Assembly: GCA_011523365.1 (NCBI GenBank)
Contig: WTGY01000029.1
Location: 1-58,589 of the forward strand
Length of the DNA: 58,589 bases
Source of the DNA: Caldilineaceae bacterium
Lineage (GTDB): Bacteria > Chloroflexota > Anaerolineae > Caldilineales > Caldilineaceae
Reading direction: 5' to 3'
Shown here: piece after piece, positions 1-9,879 of the stretch
How positions within the stretch are numbered: the first letter of the stretch is position 1
How the letters are laid out: every line of letters starts with the position of its first letter
Translations under genes and position numbers: made by a program
Notes under the pieces: generated by a model
What the model saw: only the letters and a program-made list of their open reading frames with translations
The model's database searches: none
Told to the model about the DNA's origin: nothing

Positions 1-389
1 GGAGCGACGTGATCGGGAACCGGACGCGGGTGACGGTGCGCAAGAACAAGGTGGCAGCGCCGTTCAAGGTGGCGGAGTTCGACATCATGTACAACGAAGG
101 GGTCAGCACGCAGGGCGACCTGCTGGACCTGGGTGTCGAGTTCGACATTATCGAAAAGCGCGGCGCCTTCTATCGCTTCGGCGATCTCCGTCTGGGACAG
201 GGGCGTGAAGCCGCCAAAGCCTTTCTCAGCGACAAAACCGATGTCGCCTCACAGATCGACAGTATGATTCGGAAGCAGGCAGGGTTGCCCATCAATCTTG
301 CGTCGCCGGAAGAAGCCAAAGATGCAGCGGCGCAGGACAGCGTAGCCGGGAACAATTCCCAGGAAAAGCTCTTCGCTGAGGCGGCCTAG
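1..389 (+). CDS. recA: RecA recombinase, C-terminal part (5' end outside window)
   Basis: The frame is open from the first base and encodes the last ~129 residues of RecA, the ATP-dependent strand-exchange protein that also triggers LexA cleavage. The stretch [18 protein letters not shown] followed by [10 protein letters not shown] and [17 protein letters not shown] is the conserved end of the RecA core and start of the C-terminal domain. [11 protein letters not shown] is also typical. The last ~30 residues are an acidic, low-complexity tail, as in other RecA proteins. The ATP site lies upstream of the window, so completeness cannot be judged. An apparent GTG start at position 9 is internal. 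Confidence 0.95.
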   Translation, partial: SDVIGNRTRVTVRKNKVAAPFKVAEFDIMYNEGVSTQGDLLDLGVEFDIIEKRGAFYRFGDLRLGQGREAAKAFLSDKTDVASQIDSMIRKQAGLPINLASPEEAKDAAAQDSVAGNNSQEKLFAEAA

Positions 390-545
390 CCCGTCCGGGA
401 CCGAGGGCGTCCGGGAAGATACATTCCCCGAGCGTGAGGCGTGGGAAAGAGCAGCCGCCATTGCTCCAGCACAGCGGCTGGTGGTAAACTCTTCGCAGAT
501 AGCTGCGATGCGTGCTGAAGGCTGAGCCGACGAAGAGGAGGGAGC

Positions 546-1559
546 ATGGCCCGCAAAGAGATCGTGCATAACACTCGTCAGGAACCGACTGAGACTGCTC
601 AAGGGAACGGTGCAACGCTGTTCGACGGACCGGTAGACAGCAGCGCACCTTCTCAAGTTGAGCGCGTCGAAAACCGGGCTCCCGCCCATGGTCTCCGCGT
701 CACCCTGGAAGAGTACTGGGAAAAGTGGTATGAGCGGCCTCACCCGCATATCGACGTCAGCTACGAATGGAACAACGGTATCCTGGAGGCCAAACCCTTG
801 CCCAACTTTGCCCAGACCGAACAGTATCGCTGGTTCTTTCGCCTCCTGAGCTGCTATCTCGAAGTGAATCCCATCGCAAAGATACTATGCTTGGAAACCG
901 GCACCTACATGTCGGTCCGAGATGAAAGTCTGCCGTCGGGGAAGTGGGAAGTGGTATTCAAGCCTGACATCGGCATCATCTTGGATGACAATCCGGCGCC
1001 TTGGGGAGCGGATGATCAACGCTCCTACATCGGAGTCTGCGACATGATCGTGGAGGAGCTTTCCGATTCGAGATCGGCAGAAGTGAAGCGGGATACCGAA
1101 GAAAAAAAGGAGGGGTATGCTCGCGCTGGGGTTCGAGAGTATTTCATACTTGACCCCAAGGACGGGCATATGCACTTCTACCGGCTTGGCATCGCGGGGG
1201 ACTATGAAGAGATCGAGCCGGACGAGGAAGGTGTGATCCGTTCGCAGGTGTTGCCCGGCTTCCGGTTCCGCCGTGATGATCTGCTGCGAGAGCCTCTACT
1301 GGTTGAACTGGCCCGGGATGATGTGTATGCGGACTACGTCATTCCCGAACTGCAAGTCGCTGAGACCCGAGTCGAAAAGGCGGAAGAACGCGCTGACATC
1401 GAAGCACGGCGCGCCGACACAGAAGCACAGCGCGCCGACGCTGAGACACAGCGCGCCGATGCTGAAACGCAGCGTGCCGACGCCGAAGCGGCCGCCCGGC
1501 ACGCTGCCGAAGAAGAGGTACAAGCACTGAAAGCCGAACTGGCCCGTCGACGCCATTGA
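546..1559 (+). CDS. Uma2-family PD-(D/E)XK nuclease with heptad-repeat tail
   Basis: 337 residues. Residues ~50-250 match the Uma2 (DUF820) family, restriction-endonuclease-like proteins common in Cyanobacteria and Chloroflexota. Candidate catalytic residues are the KPD motif at ~139-141, the Glu in VEELS at ~169-173 and a Lys in EEKKEGYARAG at ~185-195, with the typical VREYFILDP strand after it. From ~270 to the end the protein becomes an Arg/Ala/Glu-rich coiled coil built from a repeated seven-residue unit (R-A-D-x-E-x-Q). AGGAGGGAGC lies just upstream of the ATG at 546. Cellular role is unknown for the family. The gene stands alone between recA and tgt. Confidence 0.85.
   Translation: MARKEIVHNTRQEPTETAQGNGATLFDGPVDSSAPSQVERVENRAPAHGLRVTLEEYWEKWYERPHPHIDVSYEWNNGILEAKPLPNFAQTEQYRWFFRLLSCYLEVNPIAKILCLETGTYMSVRDESLPSGKWEVVFKPDIGIILDDNPAPWGADDQRSYIGVCDMIVEELSDSRSAEVKRDTEEKKEGYARAGVREYFILDPKDGHMHFYRLGIAGDYEEIEPDEEGVIRSQVLPGFRFRRDDLLREPLLVELARDDVYADYVIPELQVAETRVEKAEERADIEARRADTEAQRADAETQRADAETQRADAEAAARHAAEEEVQALKAELARRRH
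1389..1493 (+). repeat. Five tandem 21-bp repeats in the Uma2 gene
   Basis: Units start at 1389, 1410, 1431, 1452 and 1473 and each encodes a heptad close to R-A-D-x-E-x-Q. They differ mostly by single bases. The period of exactly seven codons fits a coiled coil that can grow or shrink by slippage without changing frame. Confidence 0.85.
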
Positions 1560-1614
1560 CGCACCTGGATCCGGTTCGTTCTGGTTTGGGCTACGTCCTT
1601 TTGAAGAAACTGCA

Positions 1615-1643
1615 TTGACAAAGCAGAAGGAATGCGATAGCGT
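1615..1643 (+). promoter_or_regulatory. Possible promoter for tgt
   Basis: A perfect TTGACA (1615-1620) is followed after 17 bp by TAGCGT (1638-1643), a weak -10. An AT-rich stem (TTTTTTG, TTG loop, CAAAAAA) follows just before the gene. The -10 matches only three of six bases, so this is tentative. Confidence 0.35.
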
Positions 1644-1695
1644 TTTTTCTGCTTTTTTGTTGCAAAAAAACTTGCCAGCCTGATTCGAGACCGAT

Positions 1696-2865
1696 GTGAC
1701 CGCACAGTTCAACTTTCAGATTCATAGTACGGACGGCCAGGCGCGCCGCTCTACCTTTCACACGCCTCACGGTCCTATAGAGATGCCGGCCTTTGCCCCT
1801 GTGGGCACTGCCGCCAACGTCAAGACGCTTGAGCCGCGCGACCTGACTGAACTGGGCGCTTCCATCCTGCTGGCCAATACCTACCATCTTTATCTGCGCC
1901 CCGGCCACGAGCGTATCGAACGCCTGGGAGGCCTGCACGACTTCATGGGCTGGGACGGACCGATTCTGACCGACTCCGGCGGCTATCAGGTGTTTAGCTT
2001 GGCCCACCGGCGCCAGCTGGACGCCGACGGCGTGACCTTTCGCAGCCATATCGATGGATCGTCCCACCGCTTTACGCCCGAACGCGTGATCGAAATCGAG
2101 GAGCGGCTCGGCGCCGATATCGTAATGGTGTTGGACGAGTGTGCAGAGCCACTGGATCCCGACTATCTGGCCCAGGCGCTTTCCCGAACTCACGCCTGGG
2201 CCGAGCGCTGCAAAGCCGCTCATTCGCGCCCCGACCAAGCCCTCTTCGGTATCGTGCAGGGCGGCATCTATCCGGAACTGCGGGCTGAGAGTGCCAGGAT
2301 TCTGGATGCGCTGGATTTTCCCGGCTATGCCATCGGCGGACTGGCTGTCGGCGAAACCAAAGAGCAGATGTACAACACGCTCGACGCAACCTGCCCGCAT
2401 CTGCCTGCCAACAGACCGCGCTATCTGATGGGCGTCGGCGCGCCCGAAGATATCATCGAGGCAGTCTCGCGCGGCGTCGATCTGTTCGACTGCGTGTTGC
2501 CAACCCGCATCGCCCGCAACGGCGCGCTGCTCACGCCCACCGGCCGGCTCAACATCCGCAATGCCCGCTTTGCCGAGGACAGCCACCCCATCCAGGAAGC
2601 GTGTGCCTGCTACACATGCCGTACCTTCAGCCGCGCCTACCTGCGTCATCTCATCATCAGTGGTGAAATCAGCGGCCTGCGCCTGGCCACCATCCATAAC
2701 CTGCACTTCATGCTTCAGCTGATGGAGCAGATTCGAGCGGAGATCGCGCAAGGCACGTTCGCATCCTTCCGCACCGGCTTCTTGCATGCCTATCAGATAA
2801 CCGATCAGCGGGTCCGGCATGAACAGCGCCAGCGCAGAGTCGAGGCGCTGCCGGCCGCGTCATGA
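1696..2865 (+). CDS. tgt: tRNA-guanine (queuine/preQ1) transglycosylase
   Basis: 389 residues. Tgt exchanges the wobble guanine of GUN anticodons for preQ1, the committed tRNA step of queuosine synthesis. Visible signatures are LTDSGGYQVFSL (~91-102, substrate pocket), the nucleophile region GVDLFDCVLPTR (~260-271) and the zinc ligands CACYTC (Cys303, 305, 308) with His334 in TIHNLH. Length is normal for bacterial Tgt. The start is GTG at 1696; an ATG at 1694 is out of frame. No queA or queuosine-salvage gene lies in the window. Confidence 0.97.
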   Translation: MTAQFNFQIHSTDGQARRSTFHTPHGPIEMPAFAPVGTAANVKTLEPRDLTELGASILLANTYHLYLRPGHERIERLGGLHDFMGWDGPILTDSGGYQVFSLAHRRQLDADGVTFRSHIDGSSHRFTPERVIEIEERLGADIVMVLDECAEPLDPDYLAQALSRTHAWAERCKAAHSRPDQALFGIVQGGIYPELRAESARILDALDFPGYAIGGLAVGETKEQMYNTLDATCPHLPANRPRYLMGVGAPEDIIEAVSRGVDLFDCVLPTRIARNGALLTPTGRLNIRNARFAEDSHPIQEACACYTCRTFSRAYLRHLIISGEISGLRLATIHNLHFMLQLMEQIRAEIAQGTFASFRTGFLHAYQITDQRVRHEQRQRRVEALPAAS

Positions 2866-2954
2866 CAGGTCAGCCCGCATAGAGGCGAAGAGCGAAAGGA
2901 TAAACCTTCCTACCTCTTTGCCGCCGACGAGTACAAGCGAAGTATTGCGATTCC

Positions 2955-3812
2955 ATGTCCGATCTCTTCAAAGCGTTTGTCCTGGGCCTGGTACAGGGCG
3001 CCAGCGAATTCTTGCCGGTCAGCAGCAGCGGCCATCTGGTCATCGTCCCCTGGCTGTTCGGCTGGCCGTCTTCATCCCTTCTCTTCGATACAGTCGTGCA
3101 TCTGGGGACGCTTCTTTCGATTCTGGCCGTCTTTGGGCGGGACTTTGCCGCCATCATCCGCGCCACCCTTCGCAGTCTCCCAGTCCTCCTCAAACCGAGA
3201 GAGCGGAGATCCTCGCTAACCGATATCAACGCGCGTCTGGGTTGGTTTATCGTCTTGGGGTCGGTCCCGGCTGCTATCACCGGTCTGCTGTTTAAGGATT
3301 CGCTCGAACAGCTCTATCATACACCGCAGGCGGCCGCCCTTTTTCTCGCGGTGACCGCTCTGCTGCTGGCTGGCAGCGAATGGATGACCCGCAATGTGGT
3401 CGCACGCGCCCCCCTGGCGGCCATGTCGTTGCGCCAGTCCTTCCTCATCGGTCTGGCGCAGGCTGCAGCGCTGGCGCCGGGCATCAGCCGCAGTGGTACG
3501 ACAATTGCCGCTGCCCTGGCACAGGGTCTGCGCCGCGAAGCGGCAACTCGTTACAGCTTTCTCTTAGGCGCGCCGGCCTTCCTGGGCGCCGGCCTGTTGC
3601 AGGTCGGGGACATGCTGGCTACCGCGCCGTCGGCTGTGTTGGTCGAGTTGCCGGCCCTGTTCGTCGGTTTCATCACCAGTGCCATCTGCGGCTATGTCGC
3701 AATCCGGTTCTTGCTGGCATATGTGCGCCGCAACAGTCTCTATCTGTTTTCCGGCTACTGTCTGCTCGTTAGCCTTACCGTTCTGACACTATTCGCTCTG
3801 CGCCTCCGATGA
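2955..3812 (+). CDS. uppP: Undecaprenyl-diphosphatase (UppP/BacA)
   Basis: 285 residues, multi-pass membrane protein. It removes a phosphate from undecaprenyl diphosphate so that the lipid carrier for peptidoglycan and polysaccharide can be reused; the family also confers bacitracin tolerance. Both family motifs are present: GASEFLPVSSSGH near residues 15-27 and PGISRSGTT near 175. The ATG at 2955 is the first in frame. Its stop overlaps the next gene by 4 bp (ATGA), indicating translational coupling. Confidence 0.97.
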   Translation: MSDLFKAFVLGLVQGASEFLPVSSSGHLVIVPWLFGWPSSSLLFDTVVHLGTLLSILAVFGRDFAAIIRATLRSLPVLLKPRERRSSLTDINARLGWFIVLGSVPAAITGLLFKDSLEQLYHTPQAAALFLAVTALLLAGSEWMTRNVVARAPLAAMSLRQSFLIGLAQAAALAPGISRSGTTIAAALAQGLRREAATRYSFLLGAPAFLGAGLLQVGDMLATAPSAVLVELPALFVGFITSAICGYVAIRFLLAYVRRNSLYLFSGYCLLVSLTVLTLFALRLR

Positions 3813-4723
3813 ACTGCCGCCAGGGTCACCTGCATGCCAGCCGTCTTCGCAGACTGCTCACACACCTAATTCTGGCGGGCTGTCTGCTTACCAGTTGCGT
3901 GCTGCCACGGGAGGGAGGCGCAGTCCCCGCTCCCGCACCGGTCACCTTGACCGTCGCCGGATCAACCGAGATGCGCCCCTTGCTTCTCGAGCTGACTTCC
4001 GCCTACAGTGACCGCCATCCCAATGTGCAGTTCACGCTGCTCGGCGGCGGCAGCCGGATGGGAGAACAGTGGCTGTCTTCCGGACAGGTCGACATCGCAG
4101 CCAGCACAGCAGCCTATCCGGAAGCTGAAACCCCAGCCGGGCTTGTCCGCATACCCATTGGGCTCGATGGAATCGCGGTCGTCGTGAACACCGACAATCC
4201 GGTGGAGTCACTGACCATGGTACAAGTTCGGGACCTCTTTGGCGGCCGTGCCCTGAACTGGGAGGAAGTTGGCGGCGCAGCCAGAGAGGTGCTTCTGGTG
4301 AGCCGTGAGGGCGACAGCGCCACCCGTGAGCTGTTCGAAGAACGCGTCATGGACGAAGACCAAGTCTCTTCGACAGCGGTCGTCATGTCCACCAGCGGCA
4401 ATGTCGTGGAGTATGTGGCCGCCCACCGCGACGCAATCGGCTATGTCACGTCTGCCTATCTTTCGCAGACCGGAATGCCCCCATCATCGAATGGGGAGAA
4501 CGCCTCAAATGCCGGTACCTCTGAGCAACCGGTCAAATCAGTCTCTGTCGAGGGGCGAGTGCCATATGACGCCGACCTGGTCAACTATCAGTATCCGCTG
4601 GCACGGGCCCTGTACCTTCTCTTCCGGCAAAGCGGTGACCCGTCGATACAGAAAATCGTCGACTTTGTACTCAGCGAAGAGGGGCAGGCCATTATCGCCC
4701 GCTACCACGTGCCGATCCGGTAG
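3809..4723 (+). CDS. PstS-like phosphate-binding lipoprotein
   Basis: 304 residues. A basic N-terminus and hydrophobic stretch end in the lipobox LLTSC (Cys30), so it is probably a lipid-anchored extracytoplasmic protein. VAGSTEMRPLLLELTSAY and GGGSRMGEQWLSSGQVDIAA resemble the phosphate-binding loops of the PstS family, and the C-terminal part (YPLARALYLLFR) is also typical. No pstC, pstA or pstB is nearby, and it is coupled to uppP. It may feed a distant Pst system or act as a phosphate sensor or scavenger; the ligand is inferred from family only. Confidence 0.8.
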   Translation: MNCRQGHLHASRLRRLLTHLILAGCLLTSCVLPREGGAVPAPAPVTLTVAGSTEMRPLLLELTSAYSDRHPNVQFTLLGGGSRMGEQWLSSGQVDIAASTAAYPEAETPAGLVRIPIGLDGIAVVVNTDNPVESLTMVQVRDLFGGRALNWEEVGGAAREVLLVSREGDSATRELFEERVMDEDQVSSTAVVMSTSGNVVEYVAAHRDAIGYVTSAYLSQTGMPPSSNGENASNAGTSEQPVKSVSVEGRVPYDADLVNYQYPLARALYLLFRQSGDPSIQKIVDFVLSEEGQAIIARYHVPIR

Positions 4724-4845
4724 GGCGCTTCGGATACAGTCCGGCGTCAGGCTCGCCAAGCTGACAAACTACACCCCTTAGTCTATCGCCCCCAAAGGTA
4801 TACGCGAACGCACATCAATTTGCACTGCACTCCCCAAAACGGGAG

Positions 4846-4874
4846 TTGCTCCCCGGACTGCATTCTGTTATACT
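4846..4874 (+). promoter_or_regulatory. Sigma-70 promoter for the nusA operon
   Basis: TTGCTC (4846-4851), 17-bp spacer, TATACT (4869-4874). It starts a ~220-nt leader before nusA that carries the hairpin at 4924-4942. Confidence 0.7.
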
Positions 4875-4923
4875 AGCTGGCAATAGTCATGAGCATGTAT
4901 GATTTGATAGATTTGTGTCTTTG

Positions 4924-4942
4924 AAGTGGGTTCCGCCCACTT
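4924..4942 (+). promoter_or_regulatory. Leader hairpin upstream of nusA, rimP-leader-like
   Basis: AAGTGGG, loop TTCCG, CCCACTT, then TTTTC-like bases. A hairpin of this form (AGTGGG...CCCACT followed by U residues) is widespread in front of rimP-nusA operons in other phyla. Here it precedes nusA directly. It could be an attenuator or a NusA feedback target; the structure is seen, the role is inferred. Confidence 0.55.
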
Positions 4943-5095
4943 TTCTTGTTCTACGGGATCGTTGTCTGCCATACCTGTTCGGAAAACTTGCCTACCTGCC
5001 TAACCATTTCTGTCTGCTGTCGACTTTCATCTTCCGGCCGTCCGACAGCGGCCAGTAGGTTGTGTAGTCAAGTTTTCAGGAGTAGTTGAACGAAA

Positions 5096-6967
5096 ATGTC
5101 TAAAGAACTCATCGCTGGGATCAATCAGGTCGCGTCGGATAAAGACCTCGACAATGAGGTTATTTTTGACGCAATCGAGGCTGCGCTCATCTCGGCCTAC
5201 AAGCGCAATTACGGCTCCGTTGCCAATGTCACAGCTGCAGTGGACCGGGCGACAGGCGAGATGAAGGTGTTCGCCGAGAAAGAGGTTGTCGAAGATATTC
5301 TCAATCCGAATACCGAGATCCTGTTAGACGATGCCAGAACGGTAGAGCCGTCTTCCGAATTGGGCGATGTTGTACTGGTGCAGAATACGCCCGGCAACTT
5401 CGGCCGTATCGCCGCCCAGACCGCCAAACAGGTGATCTTGCAGCGCATTCGAGAGGCCGAACGGGACACAGTTTACGAGAATTTTGTCCACAAAGTTGGC
5501 GAGACCATCACGGCCCAGGTCCGGAGCGTCGATCTCGTATCCGGCGCCGTAACCATTCTGATCGACGACAGGCACGAAAACCTGCTGCCCCGAGAGGAGC
5601 AGATCCCGTCGGAAAACCTGCGTCGCGGAGACTATATCTGCCTGTATGTGGTTGATGTGCACCGCAGCAGTCGCGGCCCGATGATCAAGCTGAGCCGCAC
5701 CCATCGCGATCTCCTTCGCCGCCTCATGGAACAGGAGATCCCGGAGGTGCGCGATGGCACCGTCGAGATCAAGGCCATATCCCGTGAACCGGGCGCACGC
5801 AGCAAAGTGGCCGTGATGGCCACGCTCCCCGGCGTGGACCCGGTGGGCAGTTGTGTGGGGATGCGCGGCTTGCGTATTCAGAATATCGTGACCGAGCTGG
5901 CGGGCGAAAAAATCGACGTCGTCGAGTGGAGCGGAAATCTGCGCACCTACATCTCCAACGCCCTCGGGCCGGCCAAAGTGCAGAGTGTCATTCTTGAAGA
6001 AGACAGCAATATCAAAACGGCAATCGTCATCGTACCTGATCGACAACTCAGCCTCGCCATCGGCAAAGCAGGGCAGAACGCTCGTCTGGCAGCCAAACTG
6101 ACGGGGTGGCGGATCGACATCAAGAGCGAAACCGAAGCCCACGCCGAAGGGCTGGACCTGCTGGCAGCCGAGCAGGCTCAGTTGGCCGCCGGTGAACAGG
6201 ACCTGCTCAGTATGGCGGAGAAGATCTTGCGCGACAAGGAGGAGTCCACCTCGAGCGAAGACACCTTCCGCCAGGCCGCTGAGTTGCTGCAAAGACGCGA
6301 CGCCGCCAGCAGATCGGCCGACCAAGGCACACCTGCCGAGTGGCCCGAAACCTTCCCCGCGCAAGAAGAAGGACGCGGCCTTGGCGTCGACGCCGAGGAG
6401 GCGCTGAGCGCTTTCGAGCGCGCCGCCGCGGCCGTCCAGGAGGAAGAGCCCTCTGGCCTTGCCTTCGAAGATTTCGCCGTGGATGAGCCGGAGCCGGTTA
6501 GCTTCGGTGAATCGCTGGACGAAGAGGAGGACGTCCAAGAAGAGAGTGATGATAGTCCTGATGTGGAAGAAGTGAGCGAACTGCCCGCCCTTCATCCCTC
6601 GGAACTGCCGGTGGAAGCTGCAGAGGAAGAGCCCGAGCCGGAACGCACTCTCAGACCCGAAGATCTGCCCCAGGTTATTACCGCCGATATGCTGCGGCAG
6701 CGCATGGCCGCTCGCCAGCAGGGAAGCTCGACAGGCCCCGTCATCGGTTCGCTGGACGACCTGGAAGTGCCCCCCGAACTGCTCGGTTCTTTGGACACGG
6801 CTGAAGACTCCGATGATGAGCTTGACGAGCAGGTACCCGGTCGCAGCAGGGCCCGCCGCGGCGGCCAGGCAACCCAGAAGAGGCAGCCGAGGCGTCAGAG
6901 AACGCGCCGGGCACGGGGACTTGAAGTCGACTTGGAAGAATTTGATGACGATGAGTTTGATCTGTAA
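5096..6967 (+). CDS. nusA: Transcription termination/antitermination factor NusA
   Basis: 623 residues. NusA binds RNA polymerase and nascent RNA and modulates pausing and termination. The order is: polymerase-binding N-terminal domain (~1-125), S1 domain (~130-200), first KH domain with [14 protein letters not shown] (~255-270), and second KH domain with [14 protein letters not shown] (~320-335). Beyond ~375 is a ~250-residue Glu/Asp-rich extension ending in a short Arg/Gln/Lys stretch and a final acidic EFDDDEFDL. This tail is unlike the AR repeats of Proteobacteria and is likely disordered. An AGGAG lies 13 bp before the ATG. First gene of the operon; rimP is absent upstream. Confidence 0.96.
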   Translation: MSKELIAGINQVASDKDLDNEVIFDAIEAALISAYKRNYGSVANVTAAVDRATGEMKVFAEKEVVEDILNPNTEILLDDARTVEPSSELGDVVLVQNTPGNFGRIAAQTAKQVILQRIREAERDTVYENFVHKVGETITAQVRSVDLVSGAVTILIDDRHENLLPREEQIPSENLRRGDYICLYVVDVHRSSRGPMIKLSRTHRDLLRRLMEQEIPEVRDGTVEIKAISREPGARSKVAVMATLPGVDPVGSCVGMRGLRIQNIVTELAGEKIDVVEWSGNLRTYISNALGPAKVQSVILEEDSNIKTAIVIVPDRQLSLAIGKAGQNARLAAKLTGWRIDIKSETEAHAEGLDLLAAEQAQLAAGEQDLLSMAEKILRDKEESTSSEDTFRQAAELLQRRDAASRSADQGTPAEWPETFPAQEEGRGLGVDAEEALSAFERAAAAVQEEEPSGLAFEDFAVDEPEPVSFGESLDEEEDVQEESDDSPDVEEVSELPALHPSELPVEAAEEEPEPERTLRPEDLPQVITADMLRQRMAARQQGSSTGPVIGSLDDLEVPPELLGSLDTAEDSDDELDEQVPGRSRARRGGQATQKRQPRRQRTRRARGLEVDLEEFDDDEFDL

Positions 6968-7026
6968 GGTGGCTGCTGGTTCGTGTATCGTGCCTGAAAT
7001 ATTTCATCTGCCGCGCAACACCGGAA

Positions 7027-7347
7027 ATGGCAAAACGGGGAAAGGGATCGAAACAGAGGCGGGGCGTCTTCCAGGCCCCCCAACGAATGTGCATCGCCTG
7101 CCGTGAGTCTGATGGAAAGCGCGACCTCATTCGTCTGGTCCGGGTTGCCGATGGAGTCCTCTTGGATGAAACCGGCAAAAAGGCCGGGCGCGGTGCCTAT
7201 GTCCACCCGCAGGTCACCTGTTGGGAAAAGGCGCTGGCTGGTGCATTGATTCAGAAAGCGCTGCGAACAAAAATCAGCGCAGAAAATCTGATGACACTGT
7301 CTGCGTCTGTTTCAACTCTATTACAAGTGTCCGACGAGACCGCCTAG
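7027..7347 (+). CDS. ylxR: YlxR-family RNA-binding protein
   Basis: 106 residues. The signature RMCIACRESDGKRDLIRLVR followed by GRGAYVHP identifies YlxR (DUF448), known in Firmicutes as an RNA-binding modulator of RNase P (RnpM). A basic N-terminus (KRGKGSKQRRG) is present. It sits in its usual place after nusA; the L7Ae-like ylxQ that often follows is missing. Confidence 0.92.
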   Translation: MAKRGKGSKQRRGVFQAPQRMCIACRESDGKRDLIRLVRVADGVLLDETGKKAGRGAYVHPQVTCWEKALAGALIQKALRTKISAENLMTLSASVSTLLQVSDETA

Positions 7348-7926
7348 CAAGGAGAAAAAACCTTACTAAACGTCTAACTATTTCTTACTGGAGTCTCCTC
7401 CCCACATAAACGTCTTTCACGCGGACCGTCAGAACTGTGAACTGTGTGATAGTGGGGAGGGCTGTGATAGCTTGGTATGGGCTTCAAACGTTCTTGCCCA
7501 ACGCAGATGGAACAGTCCAAAGTGAGGGCTATTCGCTGATTGACAGGAATTTTCCAATGAACGCAAGCCGATTGTCCGCTCCCTGACATGTGTCGGAATG
7601 GTGGGCTAACATTGGCTGTATTGCAGTTTGGGATGGAGAGGGGGAAGGCTACAGGGAAGAGAGGGATGTTCGTGTAACGACTTGTCTTTCTACCGTAACC
7701 GCCTCTTGGCGCCCCGCTTCTGGCCTCCTCCGCATACACCTGTGCATGCATTCCATCCCAACCAAAAACCTGTGTAAAGTTTGAGAAGGTGCTCGCAACT
7801 CGGAGCGTAAACGCCTCTCAGCTTCCTCTTCTCTGAAGACAGAGGGATGTTTTCGCTGTCAGTCTTCAACTGCATGGCGGCATGTAGAGCTGGGAATCGA
7901 AAACGATAGATGAAAGGAAGGCCAAA
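7348..7926. other. 579-bp gap between ylxR and infB, no gene recognised
   Basis: No convincing ORF; the short frames have no recognisable motif. A 9-bp inverted repeat CCTCCCCAC/GTGGGGAGG (7397-7405 and 7452-7460) encloses a tandem GAACTGT, and AGAGGGATGTT occurs twice further on. It may be a long leader or an internal promoter region for infB. Neither a clear sigma-70 promoter nor a known riboswitch was seen. Confidence 0.5.
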
Positions 7927-9807
7927 ATGGCAGCCGCAACGCAAGATCCGATGAAGATTCAGAATGGCAGCCCGGCTGACGACGCCTCCAACGGTGAAGC
8001 CGCTGGGCTGCCTACTTCCATCATAGTGGAGGAGTATGTTACCGTCCGCGCATTGGCCGAAAGAATGGATCGCAGTCCAATCGATCTCATAAAAGTGCTT
8101 ATGCAATTCGGCATTATGGCGCCCATCGACCAGACTCTCGATCACGATACAGCCGCCATCGTGGGTGAAGAACTCGGAATCGAGGTGCTCTGGCCGGTCG
8201 TGGAGGACGAAGAGCCGGAAGAGACGCCCGACGAAGATCGAAGACCAAAAGAACGGGTGATGATCCAGGAGGTCGTGGCCGAAGAAGCGGAAAAAAACCT
8301 CGAGCCCCGGTCGCCTGTTGTGGCGGTCCTCGGCCATGTGGATCACGGCAAGACAACGCTCCTCGATCGTATCCGCCGCACCAACGTAGTCGATACCGAG
8401 GCCGGCGGCATCACCCAGCATACCGGCGCCTATCAGGTGGAAGTCGACGGCAAAAAGATAACCTTTCTGGACACACCAGGACACGAGGCATTCACTGCAA
8501 TGCGGGCTCGCGGCGCGCAGGTTACCGACATCGTCATCCTCGTCGTCGCCGCCGACGATGGCATTATGCCCCAGACCCGGGAAGCGATCAGCCATGCCAG
8601 GGCAGCAGACGTGACAATTGTCGTCGCCATCAACAAAATCGATAGTCCCAGCGCTAACATAAACCGCGTCATGGAGGAACTGTCAACCGAAGACCTGACA
8701 CCTGAGGAATGGGGTGGAGAAACCATCACCGTTCCAATCAGCGCCCTCAACGGCGACGGTGTCGATGACCTGTTGGAAAATATCCTTGTCGTCGCCGAAT
8801 TGGACCAACACAGTGCCAATCCCAACGGACAATGTGTCGGCACCGTGATCGAAGCCCAATTGGATAAGCAGCGCGGAATCACAGCAACCCTGCTCGTACA
8901 AAACGGGACCCTGAAACGCGGGGATTCGCTGGTCGTCGGCGAAAACTGGGGGCGTGTCAAAGCAATGTCCGACTACGAGGGCAATCAATTGAAGAAGGCC
9001 GGGCCGAGCACGCCGACCGTAATTCTCGGCCTCAATGGCGTCCCAGCCGCCGGCGAGGTCTTCAGCGTAACCAAGAACGACAGAGCGGCCCGCACGCTTG
9101 CCGCCGAACGGCAAAACCAGGCCGCTCAGAATACTCGGGACGCCTCACCCCTGCCGATGACGCTTGAGGATATGTTCGCCCGTGTCGAAGGCGGCGAAGC
9201 CGAAACCCTCAATCTTATCGTGCGGGCCGATGCGCAAGGTACGCTGGCCCCAATCATTCACAGCCTCGAACAGCTTGAGAACGATGAGGTCAAGGTCAAG
9301 ATCATGCAGTCGGCTGTGGGCGACATTACCGAATCGGACGTCATGCTCGCCGAAGCCAGTCAGGCGATCGTCATCGGATTCGGCGTCAACATCGACAAGG
9401 CCGCTCTGGTGCGCGCCGAACAGTCCGGCGTCGAGATTCGGCACTATCAGATCATCTACAACCTGATCGAAGACGTGGAACAGGCGCTCAGCGGAATGTT
9501 GGACCCGATCTTCGAAGAGGTAGTCACCGGCCATGCCGAGGTGCGCCAGATGTTCCGCGTGCGTCGCGGCGGCTTGATCGCCGGCTGCATGGTGCTGGAC
9601 GGTGTCGTCAGACGCAACAGCCAGGCCCGGCTGCTCCGCAACGACGCCACCGTTATCACCACGACCATCGAAAACCTCAAGCGCTTTACCGAAGATGTCA
9701 CCGATGTACGCGCCGGGTATGAGTGCGGCATCAATCTGGCCGGCGTCAATTCAGACCTCCAGGAAGGCGACATCATCGAGGTCTTCGAGAGGCAACAGGT
9801 GCGATAA
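7927..9807 (+). CDS. infB: Translation initiation factor IF-2
   Basis: 626 residues. This GTPase places initiator tRNA on the 30S subunit and promotes subunit joining. GTPase motifs: [14 protein letters not shown] (G1, ~136), [10 protein letters not shown] (G2), [12 protein letters not shown] (G3), NKID (G4) and SALNGDG (G5). An IF2N module ([20 protein letters not shown]) lies at ~40-60. The long disordered N-terminal extension of enterobacterial IF-2 is absent, so this is a compact form. AAGGAAGG sits just before the ATG. Confidence 0.97.
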   Translation: MAAATQDPMKIQNGSPADDASNGEAAGLPTSIIVEEYVTVRALAERMDRSPIDLIKVLMQFGIMAPIDQTLDHDTAAIVGEELGIEVLWPVVEDEEPEETPDEDRRPKERVMIQEVVAEEAEKNLEPRSPVVAVLGHVDHGKTTLLDRIRRTNVVDTEAGGITQHTGAYQVEVDGKKITFLDTPGHEAFTAMRARGAQVTDIVILVVAADDGIMPQTREAISHARAADVTIVVAINKIDSPSANINRVMEELSTEDLTPEEWGGETITVPISALNGDGVDDLLENILVVAELDQHSANPNGQCVGTVIEAQLDKQRGITATLLVQNGTLKRGDSLVVGENWGRVKAMSDYEGNQLKKAGPSTPTVILGLNGVPAAGEVFSVTKNDRAARTLAAERQNQAAQNTRDASPLPMTLEDMFARVEGGEAETLNLIVRADAQGTLAPIIHSLEQLENDEVKVKIMQSAVGDITESDVMLAEASQAIVIGFGVNIDKAALVRAEQSGVEIRHYQIIYNLIEDVEQALSGMLDPIFEEVVTGHAEVRQMFRVRRGGLIAGCMVLDGVVRRNSQARLLRNDATVITTTIENLKRFTEDVTDVRAGYECGINLAGVNSDLQEGDIIEVFERQQVR

Positions 9808-9808
9808 T

Positions 9809-9842
9809 AGTTTCTGGTTTTCGGTTTATGGTTTATAGTGGG
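9809..9842 (+). repeat. Low-complexity T/G-rich spacer
   Basis: A run of related TTT-GG-TTT words (TTTCTGGTTTTCGGTTTATGG and beyond) fills part of the gap between infB and rbfA. No function is assigned. It may be a slippage-derived spacer. Confidence 0.4.
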
Positions 9843-9879
9843 CTCGTGTGCCTGACAACCAGAACGAACAACTGACGGC

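Noticed and set aside
1591..2820. 409-codon open frame antisense to tgt
   Set aside because: Mirror of the tgt coding frame; no recognisable domain.
3809..4723. Full Pst phosphate transporter
   Set aside because: Only the binding-protein-like gene is present; no permease or ATPase follows.
5324..6595. 423-codon open frame antisense to nusA
   Set aside because: Shadow of a GC-rich gene with strong codon bias; no start signals or family motifs, and NusA is certain.
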